Shown here: one piece after another, positions 10,557 to 18,963 of the stretch
Numbering within the stretch: position 1 is the stretch's first letter
Layout of the letters: the number at the start of each line of letters is the position of its first letter
NCBI GenBank assembly: GCA_025331445.1
Contig: JAIWNE010000209.1
Span: 1 to 33,102 of the forward strand
Reading direction: 5' to 3'
DNA from: Blakeslea trispora
Lineage: Eukaryota; Mucoromycota; Mucoromycetes; Mucorales; Choanephoraceae
DNA: 33,102 nucleotides
The notes under the pieces: model-generated
The model's database searches: none
Told to the model about the DNA's origin: nothing
Seen by the model: the letters and a program-made list of their open reading frames with translations, nothing else
Program-made: the position numbers and the translations under genes

Positions 10557-11269
10557 ATTAGTGTACTTAGTCTATATGATTACATCACTCTCATCATTTA
10601 CTTGTCTTTTATAACTTAATTAGATGAATGATGTCATGGAGTGATTGAGTCGGATTCTGTATGTTGAGAACACTACAGCGCAAGAAAATTTAATTTGTGG
10701 TAGTTTGGCCCAAACGATAAGTTTTGGAGAGAAGATTTGATGGATTTGGTAAATAAACGATTCGATTTTTTTAGTTCATTGTACTCCTACATGTTCAAGG
10801 TTGTTTAGTGAAAAGTTTGAAGCAAATTGGAAAGGTTGACCAAATACGTGCTATTTTCATCCATTAAATCTCTTTAAAATTAATTCTAAGTCCCAAAAAA
10901 TATCAGACAAGGTGCTTTTTAGCAGAGATGATTAAAAAAGAAAGAAAAAAGAAAGTCATGTATGAGTGCGAAATTGCTATGAGCTAAAAATGGGGGACAA
11001 ACAATGAATATTTCATGCAAATAACATGCTAGTTTGTAAGTTGGGGGTCAGGCTATTTTGGGAGAATCGTTTTAGGCAAAAGAACTAAATACCATCATAT
11101 TACATTGCTAAATATGTTTAGCTCTTTATAGACAAAAATTACCATTCATTCTACAGTAAAAATTGCTCTTTATGCAAATCCAAGACATTTCCCATTTCAG
11201 TACAATTTTAGCTTGAATCTGTCAATGAAATAATACTTTCTTCCCATCACTGTCATATTTCTCATATAT
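10557..11269. other. no gene seen between gag and R1-A
   Basis: AT-rich with stops in all frames. No repeat ends, RNA gene or domain could be supported. Confidence 0.5.
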
Positions 11270-13110
11270 ACTGGCTATTTTTTTCAATCCCCCATTTTTT
11301 TTTCTTTCTTTTTTTTCTTTAAATGCACAGCAAACGGTAAGCACTTTTATCTTTTTTTTATTTTCTTTTCTTTTTTACAAATATTTTATAATCCATCAAC
11401 ATTACTGACTCTCTTATTTCACACTAGCTTCATGTATATCACCTTATCAAAACAACATTCTAACACCTCGACTACGCTTCTCTTCTCATTTCTTTGCAGC
11501 TTCGATCTTCTTATTAGTATACATTTGCTTGTCTTCAACATTTTATACACTTATACAACCACTTATCATGGATTCTAGTAGACAATCCCTTATTCATCTC
11601 ACCCTCATCTGTGCTACTTTTTACCGCCTCATCCATGACTTTTTTATCCATGCTGCCTGCTTTATTCCATGTTGCTCAAACTTATACTTCTTTGACTGAA
11701 ACCTGCATACCATGTCTATCTATGCTGCCTATCAGGATCGATGCCTCTGCTCAAATATTTTTTGCCTGAATTCCTTCGATTTCCTTAGTTATCTGTTCAA
11801 ATGCTATTGTGCACATTGCATTCACTAAATTTCTCTATTCGTAGTCATCGACATGAAACCTCTTCGTAACCAGATATTCAACTGCTTATTGTATTTCCAT
11901 CCTATGTCTGATCTGTTCATGTCTGTCTTCTTTCTTGTGTGCTCATTTGGTCTGCCTGTTCCGTCATTATCACTGATCATTATTCAAGCTTCAAGAAATA
12001 CTTTTCCTCTTTACTATACCGTCGTTCAGGGTACTTGGTCTTTTCTCATGTCGCCATCTCTCTACCTTATCTTCAGGAAATAATCTTTATCCGCCTATTC
12101 TCCTTCCACTACTATGGTTTATGCTTTTAGAGGTTGAAGAATCTCTTTTTGATTGAACTTGGGGTTCTTTCCAACTTTACTGCTTGTGGGTTTTTTCTTT
12201 TTGTGTCTTCATGTCATTGCTCATGCTTACATGTGTGTTCCATCTTAGATGAGGTTGCTTCATCTCTTTAAATCTCTTTCGTGACAAGTGAAATACCGCT
12301 TCTAGATTATTTTTACTTGACTATCTTACCAAATGAACCCCTCTTTATCAAATGTTTACTTCTGACTGTTGCTCTCACCGCTGGCTGGACTCATAAGGTA
12401 CCTAATCGCAACTAAAGGACATAACATGCTCATGACAAACTACATGTGTAGAGGATCGCGTCTCATATTTATTTTTTCGTTTTTTTTAGACTTTTTATGC
12501 TATTCACTGTCTTCCTCTGTTGTTTCTGACTCTTGTATGTACTGTTGACAAGTGATCCCTCACTTAGTGTTGCGCATGACCTTGCATGTTACTTCAAGAT
12601 GGCTATCAAGAAAAAGAAAAATCACGAAAAAAATAATATCGGTAAAGGCTGTATCTTTTTTTCAAGCGCAGCGACTGGAAAGCTTACTGACGGCTTTATT
12701 CATCAGTATTATCTCATTTCTGCATCTTATACTGCTTCTTATTATCCTAAAGGTTTCCATATCAAAGCCAACCATGCCTATCTATCTGGATACACTCACT
12801 ACAGCATTCTGGTCACAAAAAGAGATGTCTGAGCTATAAATGTGCCTAAAGAAGAACCCATATTTAGTATTTATTCGATCTAAATCAATAAAAATAAAGA
12901 AGCCTGATTTGCCTACAATTTTAAAAAAAGACGCAATGTAGCGAACATGATTGGCCTCTAATACTAGATGATCCAGTAACATTTAGGCTTACTTAAAGGA
13001 ATACTAACAAACTATTTGCCTGTTTATTATTTATCCACATAGAACCTAATCATTTAAACCTCTTTAATGTTTGTGTTTTCATTTGATGCTGAAGCTCCAC
13101 TTGAACTATA
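11270..13110 (+). repeat. R1 repeat, copy A
   Basis: About 1.84 kb of pyrimidine-rich, apparently non-coding sequence shared with copies B (21486-23280) and C (27664 onward). Similarity to copy C starts at 'actgg...caatcccccat' and is strongest over about 12154-12430 versus 28537-28810, where only a few bases differ. The open frames inside (for example 11853-12083 and 12533-12832) are not maintained between copies. Copy A can be followed to 'ctgaagctccac...actata', right beside the Tc1 insertion at 13113. The palindromic tail (P) found at the end of copies B and C is absent here. Confidence 0.85.
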
Positions 13111-13112
13111 TA

Positions 13113-13323
13113 CAGTGACCCGCAAAACTGTTCAAAAAGATTTTTCTTACTTTGAACCTTATGATCGGGTATTCAAACACATTTAAAACACCTATTGTTA
13201 TACCTTGTTAGAAAGCCTCAGTAATTTACTATATGATGACTAGGTTGCACAATGATTGGTTGACCTTGAAATGAATATCACTATTTTAAAAAAAAAAGTC
13301 TTTTTGAACAGTTTTGCGGGTGT
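13113..13323 (+). repeat. Tc1 left terminal inverted repeat
   Basis: About 211 bp matching the reverse complement of 14917-15127 with few differences. The 23-bp core beginning ACCCGCAAAACTG (13118-13140) recurs inverted at the inner edge (13299-13321), so the repeat is itself bounded by inverted copies of the presumed binding site. Confidence 0.95.
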
Positions 13324-13329
13324 GCATTA

Positions 13330-13713
13330 TGTAGTGAACTACATAACTATAGATACCTATATTCTTAAATCAACCAATCAAATCCTTCTATTTCAGTATA
13401 ATAATAATTATTCTTCATGCTTCCAATTTCGAGTCTGACATCGAAAGGCTATCCAAGTTAGTATTCTCGCCACACCTTAGATGCGTACTTTGAACTATCA
13501 TAGATTCTAGATATCGACATCGAAGGAATCATGTTAATATACGATCAACAGCAAACTAGATATTATAAATCATCCTAGCTTTCGAAAAGTATAAATAGAG
13601 AGATAATTTAGAAGTAGGATTAGAGGAGATTCACTTTACTTTTGTATTGGAATAAACCCCTTTAAATCTACTTGTGTTTTTTTATTTTATTTTTTTAGCT
13701 GTCAAACAGTACA
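13330..13713. mobile_element. solo LTR (384 bp) inside Tc1
   Basis: The segment begins TGTAGTG and ends CAGTACA, i.e. TG...CA with short inverted ends TGTA/TACA. It is flanked by the exact 5-bp duplication CATTA (13325-13329 and 13714-13718). Inside are TATAAATA (near 13590) and AATAAA (near 13651), in the order expected for LTR promoter and polyadenylation signals. No internal retroelement sequence remains, so it is a solo LTR left by recombination between two LTRs. It must be younger than the Tc1 insertion. Confidence 0.85.
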
Positions 13714-13726
13714 CATTATATTTTTA

Positions 13727-14741
13727 TTAATAGGGGATTTGACCACCTTTAGCGGCAATAAGATCAGCTATTCTATTAGGCATGCTTTCAACAAGATTGT
13801 TGCATGTTTCAGGATCAATATTGTTCCAGATTTGAGTTACACGATCAAATAACTCAGCAATAGAGCCTGGAGCAGTGTCAAAGGCAGCTAAACGTCTTTT
13901 GACTATACTCCAAAGGTTCTCAATGGGATTCAAGTCGGGCGAGAAGGACGGCCAGTCGAGAACTTGAATGTTGCGATCCTAGAGATGACGTTTGGTATGC
14001 TTGGAAGTATGCTTGGGGTCATTATCATGCTGAAATATGGCGTCATCCTCAGTATAACCATAGAATTCTAGCGATCTGACCAACTCATCGTCTATGATTT
14101 GAGTCTACAACTCAGAGTCCATCTTGCCATTGATCTTCGCAAGAAAGCCTGGACCTTTCCAATAAAAGCAGCCCCAAAGCATGATGGAACCACCTCCATG
14201 CTTGTAGAGATGGTCAAGCTGAACGCTTTCAACTCCTTATCATCGGCTTTCCAAACCCATTGAGCACCATCCGAGCCAATTCTGTTGATTTTGGTCTCAT
14301 CGGAGAACATCACGGACCTCCAATCGTTGATAGTCCAACTTCTGTGCGCCTCGGCCCATTCCAAGCGGTCTTTCATACGCTTAGGTGTTAGAGGAAGGAC
14401 CTTTGGCTTATGAACAGCTGTCATTTTGGCGCTTTTGAGAACCTACGCACGGTATCCTCAGAAACAACAACTTGTTGATCAGCCAAGAATCGCTGCGCAT
14501 CTTTTGCGGTCTTGAAAACGCCAGTAGAAAGATCTTGAAGTACCTTGCGACCGAGATTCTTGCTGATCTTACCTGGTCGGCCACCCGCATGTTGAAGAAT
14601 CTCCAAGTTCAGCTCACCACGAATGTTTGAAACGGTACCTTGACTGATACCAAGCTGACGCGCTACTTCGCGAACATTTTTACCTTTGGAAAGCATAGCT
14701 TTCGCGTCATTTCGTTTGTCATTGCTGATGTGTTTGGGCAT
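13727..14741 (-). pseudogene. Tc1-type transposase, inactivated
   Basis: The start is ATG at 14741 (MPKHISNDKRNDAKAM...). A helix-turn-helix, 'VREVARQLGISQGTVSNI', covers residues about 23-40 and is followed by a GRP-type basic motif, 'GGRPGKIS'. The catalytic domain shows 'SDETKINRIGSDG' (first D), 'QHDNDPKHTSK' (second D) and 'SPDLNPIENLW' (E), with 34 residues between the last two: DD34E. Damage: a one-base loss near 14440, another near 14215, and TAG codons near 14105 and 13982, each where CAG would fit. It ends '...AAKGGQIPY'. In life it would cut and paste the element at TA sites. Confidence 0.93.
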
Positions 14742-14916
14742 GTTGGTAGATGACAAGTAGATGAAACTAGATGGAGCAATGTCGATTAAATTGGTCTGAC
14801 AAAACCAACCAAAATTTACACAAACCTTTAAAAAAGTGAAGAAAAGAAGAAAAAAGCAATTACGCGTCAAAATAATTTCAAATACTAGCCCCCCTCCCTT
14901 GGTTGTAATTTTTCTC

Positions 14917-15127
14917 GGACACAGGCAAAACTGTTCAAAAAGATTTTTTTTTAAAATAGTGATATTCATTCCAAGGTCAACCAATCATTGTGCAACCTAG
15001 TCATCATATAGTAAATTACTGAGGCTTTCTAACAAGGTATAACAATAGGTGTTTTAAATGTGTTTGAATACCCGATCATAAGGTTCAAAGTAAGAAAAAT
15101 CTTTTTGAACAGTTTTGCGGGTCACTG
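14917..15127 (-). repeat. Tc1 right terminal inverted repeat
   Basis: Reverse complement of 13113-13323. The outer 23-bp core lies at 15100-15122. The inner copy at 14921-14943 has lost part of its CCCGC. Confidence 0.95.
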
Positions 15128-15185
15128 TAAGCGATCATCATTGGCCTTCTTAGCGGTATACCAATGTTTTTAAGCAGTCAAAAAT

Positions 15186-15314
15186 TGGGCCATCGGCAAT
15201 GGGCCGATGGCCCATTTTACTGCAAACCAAAATTGGGCTAAACGAATTTTAGCCCATTCGATTTGTTAGTAGACTGATTGGGCTGTAGAGCCCAATTTTT
15301 GGGCCATCAGCCCA
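15186..15314. other. cluster of four consecutive hairpins with GGGC/GCCC arms
   Basis: Hairpin 1: TGGGCCATCGG (15186-15196) with CCGATGGCCCA (15204-15214), perfect 11 bp. Hairpin 2: TGGGCTAAA (15234-15242) with TTTAGCCCA (15248-15256). Hairpin 3: ATTGGGCT (15277-15284) with AGCCCAAT (15289-15296). Hairpin 4: TGGGC (15300-15304) with GCCCA (15310-15314). All share the TGGGC/GCCCA base but have different tips and loops. The cluster lies in non-coding sequence between the Tc1 right end and the pol remnant. Function unknown; it could be a leader structure of the adjacent retroelement or a separate foldback insertion. Confidence 0.8.
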
Positions 15315-15465
15315 CCCGCTTGAGCCGTAGTGGAACCTTATTGACTTTACTTTAGATGCTTTATTTAGTAAGGATTTACAGGGATTGATTCCATTATATC
15401 TGATGTTATTATCCTTATGACTTATTTGGCTTATATGTTATCTTATTGTCATTGTTGAGACTTAA

Positions 15466-18400
15466 ATGTGCTCAGATCACCACACTTGCAATCAATGTGG
15501 GGTTCCTTACTTCAAGGGGCACAACGCAGTTTGTCCCAACAACAACAAAAACTCTAAGAGAGATGAGCAACGTCGCCTGACATCTCGTATGGCAGTAATG
15601 CGAGTTACCAATGACAACACTCTCGCTTCGCAGAACTGTTCCGTCGCTGGCATCAGCATAGTGGTCAACAGCCTCACAGAAGACATGGACGTTTGTCTGC
15701 AAGAACATGACAAAATGGATTGTAAGCTCAAAAAAAAGAGAAAAGATCCAAAACATGAATGGAGAAACTAAAGTACCCCTTTATCTAGAGTCATATGATA
15801 TTCAGGCCCTGGTTAATGATGGTGCCAACTTTTCTTCTCTTGTTGAAGATACTCACATAATAAAGCAAAATCAAACTTGCAGTAGTGAAGGCAAGGATCT
15901 CGTTAAAGACCTGATCGCGTTAAGAGACAGAAATAGCTAAATAAATGTAGATTCCAATTATTGTCACTCTCACACAGTAGCTATATCAGAATCATGCTCG
16001 TAGCACTTAAATAATATTGCTTCTATATTACAATCATTTTATTTTCTTATTTAAGCTTAGTCGGAATCATTAATCGTAAGGTTAAAAAAAGTTCGGTCAA
16101 AAGAACTTTCTTTTCAATTAAATTACCAGTCCTTCAGCAAGATTAATTGTCCGCTTCATTAAAGCATGAATAGGCATCAAGTTCATTAGATTATTAGTTC
16201 CTTCTTTTATTTTCATTAATAAAAGTCTACACAAATTCTCACAGAGTTTATCCCTTGTTTTATCCACCTTACATCTATTGAACAACTACCTTTCCAACAT
16301 CTCTCAATAAGAATTTCTGTTTACAAAACAACATTCGCATTTTGATCTATGGCAATAACAATAGACCAAAGGTACACTTAGCTGAGGCAAACAGTACCAT
16401 TAGTATTGTAAGCCGCACACCAAAGCTTAAGTTGTTGTACAACGATAATCCTTACACATTTCAATTTGAAGTGATGAATTTGACACTGGATGTTCCCATG
16501 TCCATTGGCACAGACCTGATGAAATTATTGGGCATAGATTATTATGACCTAGCCACATCATGGGACCCATTAAGTAAAGGTGTCGCAGAAAGCCCATTCA
16601 AGGACACGGTTGAACCGAATGAAAATCCATTCGGAACACCTGCAGAAATGGCACATTTTATGCCAAGCATTCAAAGCAATATCGTAGCCAATGGGGCAAT
16701 ACCTGCTGATTCTTTCTGCACTCATCCTGACGCGGTCATCTACTTTAATACTCTTGATGCGACCGATAGTTATAGGCCACAATATCCCATTGCCGATACA
16801 CTTATGCCCAGAGTACAGAAAACCGCAGAACAGTAATTGAAGGAAGATATCATCAGGGAGGTTCCTGCAAATGTCGACAACAAGTGAAATAGTTCACTGA
16901 CATTAACGCCCAAAAAATGGCAAAGGTAACTACACAGATAAGCGTCCTTATTTAAATCCCAGGCACATCAACAAGTACTTGAAGGAAGACCGTTTCCCGC
17001 TACTTAAGATTCATGACATCTTCAAGAGGTTAGCAGGTTTTAACGTCTTTAGTACTTTGGATTTGAAAGACGCTTTTCACCGCTTTCCCATCTATCCACC
17101 ACACCAACACAAAACTGCATTTACATCTGTCGATGGCAAACAGTGCATGTTTCGTGGATGCCCATTTGGGTTGAAACCAATATTCTCCAAGCTCCAGCGG
17201 GTAATGGCCAAGCTATTCTCAGTTAAACCATTCTATAGGTACGTGATCACATTCGTAGATGAAATTGTCATTTACAGCAAAAAATGCTTCTTCGCACAAC
17301 AGACAATTTACCTGTTGAGCTTCTGCGTTTCTACCAATGGCAAAACCTATTTCGATCCTCGTAAGGTAAGTAATACGATGGAATGGCCAAAGCCACGTAG
17401 AGGCAAAGACATTCAGCGTTTTCTCGGTCTGGTCAACTATTTCCGCCATTATATTCCTAAAATAGCGGTTTTGACGGCATCATTAGATGGGTTGCGCAAT
17501 CATACAGACAAGCTAGGACCATTATGGATGCACAAACAGGACGTTGCTTTTCACGACATCAAGCAGGCTTTAGTGCATGCACCAATGTTGCAAGCACCGG
17601 ATTTATTGCTGCCATTTCAGGTTGCCACAGGCGCCTCCGACGTAGGCATTGGTGCTGCATTGTACCAAGAAACATCTAACACAGAGGAGCGTCACTACTT
17701 TGGGTTTATGGCCAGAGCTTTGATTAAGTCTGAGCGCAACTATGGCGTAACCAAACGTGAGCTATTAGCAATTGTATTCGCTCTACAAAGATTCCACACA
17801 TACTTGTGGGGTCGCCACTTCGTGTTACACACTGACCATAAAGCACTGGTGTTCATACATACTTAGAAGGAGCTCAATGCTATGTTAACCAATTGGTTGG
17901 AAACTATCTTTGTTTATGACTTCACCGTTATCCATCTGCCAGGCATGGACAATGTCCTTCCGGACGCATTATCACGTCTTTTTGCTGCAGAAAAAGAACA
18001 GGGCGAGGGTAATTTGGACAAGCTACATTCCGAATTAAATGCATCAAGCAATAACAGCAAGTACGCCAGGAGAGCCAGCGCTGAATACCTGCAAGACAAT
18101 ATGACTGAACCCCCAACTGGGGACGAGAAGCAAGCAATATTGAAAAAAGAGCATTTATTTAAACACTTCGAAGCGGAAGCTATGGTTAAGGCAGTATATA
18201 ACAATGGTATGCATTGGTCAAAGTTAATGGAACAAGCACTCTTAGTAGCAAAGAAGTGTGCTCAGTGTCAAAAATTCAACGTCGTCAAGACAGGATACAA
18301 TCCACATAAGCTGGTCCAAGCATCCTTACAAGGAGACCATTGGGCAATTGACTTAGCAGAACCATTGCCTATAACTGAGCAAAACAACAAATATTTATTA

Positions 18401-18546
18401 GTCATGATTGATATTTGTTCACGGTTTGTAATCTTACGACCCATACCGAACAAAAATGCAGGAGCTGCGGTACAAGTCTTAAAACCGGTGTTTGCAATTT
18501 TGGTATTCCAAGAATACTACAATCTGACAACGGCAAAGAATTTGTT
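15466..18546 (+). pseudogene. Ty3-type pol remnant: zinc knuckle, protease, RT, RNase H, partial integrase
   Basis: In order: a zinc-knuckle-like 'CNQCGVPYFKGHNAVC' (about 15487-15534); protease, 'ALVNDGANFSSL' (about 15810-15843), where the usual catalytic D[ST]G reads NDG; an insertion at 15871-16323; more protease, 'PMSIGTDLMKLLGIDYY' (about 16498-16548); RT from about 16928, 'STLDLKDAFHRFPI' and 'FVDEIVIYS', where the second Asp of the [YF]xDD box is Glu; an in-frame deletion before 'CFFAQQTIYLL'; RNase H 'TGASDVGIGAALY', 'KRELLAIVFAL', 'HTDHKAL' and 'PDALSRL'; integrase 'CAQCQ', 'DHWAIDLAEPLP' and 'LQSDNGKEFV'. The reading stops at the left end of the DDE element at 18548, so the third integrase acidic residue is missing. 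Stops and shifts occur near 15740, 16834, 16886, 17864 and 18490. Confidence 0.9.
15871..16323. mobile_element. probable insertion (about 453 bp) in the protease region
   Basis: Protease coding breaks off at 'HIIKQN' (15866-15870 = CAAAA) and resumes at 'QNNIRI' (16324-16328 = CAAAA). Joining at a single CAAAA gives a continuous reading through this interval. The segment contains an AATAAAAG-type TATA and a late AATAA. However, its ends (TCAAAC...GTTTA) are not canonical TG...CA. An alternative, smaller unit with TGTA...TACA ends at 15946-16325 lacks a matching duplication. I favour an old LTR-like insertion but cannot fix its ends. Confidence 0.45.
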
Positions 18547-18580
18547 AACGTGCATTCAGTCTTAAAACGCCGAAAATCAT

Positions 18581-18731
18581 CAAACTTTGAAGAGCTTCAC
18601 AGAAAAACTTTTGCAGGCAAAAACAAAATCTGACGTTTTAACAATATTCCAGAACATGTTCAAAACAACACTAAAAGGTCAGATTTTGTTTTTGCGTGCG
18701 AAAGTTTTTCTGTGAAGCTCTTCAAAGTTTG
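18581..18731. repeat. foldback segment in the DDE element's left end
   Basis: Arms of 54 bp (18581-18634 and 18678-18731) are reverse complements with only two mismatches, around a 43-bp loop. The outer arm sequence is CAAACTTTGAAGAGCTTCAC. The right arm overlaps the inner conserved block of the transposon end, so the left arm looks like an inverted duplication of that block. The right end of the element has no such foldback. Confidence 0.9.
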
Positions 18732-18963
18732 TCGGTTCTCAAAAAATTTTGGCTGGGAGGGATATGAGAAGCCCAAATCTTGAAACAGGGTCTTTACAGG
18801 GCCTAAAATTAATTTTTCGGTACTTAAAAATACAAACACCGACTAGCCAATTAAAACCTGTTGAAGTTTTGTTTTGTGTTCCTTAATGTGTGTAACAACA
18901 ATAATTGTTTACAGGTATCGTGTCAAGAAATTTGACTTCTTTCTCACTTTTAACAATATCATA

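Larger units (their letters stand above)
13113..15127 (-). mobile_element. Tc1/mariner element, inactivated, with nested solo LTR
   Basis: A 2015-bp element flanked by TA on both sides (13111-13112 and 15128-15129), the Tc1 target duplication. It starts CAGTGACCCGC and ends GCGGGTCACTG, and the inverted repeats extend about 211 bp inward. The transposase lies on the minus strand (13727-14741) and has DD34E spacing. A 384-bp LTR-like insertion occupies 13330-13713, between the left inverted repeat and the transposase stop. Without it the element would be about 1.63 kb, a normal Tc1 size. Confidence 0.95.

Noticed and set aside
11853..12832. Hydrophobic open frames in R1 (also 21439-21912 and 28228-28663), resembling membrane proteins
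   Set aside because: Pyrimidine-rich DNA reads as Leu/Ser/Phe in any frame. The frames start and stop at different places in the three copies and carry independent stops.
18560..18633. Integrase coding continuing as 'SVLKRRKSSNFEELHRK'
   Set aside because: This stretch coincides with the inverted end of the DDE element, which recurs at 21453-21483, so the frame is accidental.
18625..18683. Link between the foldback's TCTGAC/GTCAGA hexamers and the P palindromes
   Set aside because: Only six bases are shared; the surrounding sequence and spacing differ, so chance is sufficient.
18581..18731. Independent foldback MITE inserted at the end of the integrase gene
   Set aside because: The foldback lies inside the DDE element's inverted ends, and its right arm includes a block shared with the opposite end, so it belongs to that element's terminus.
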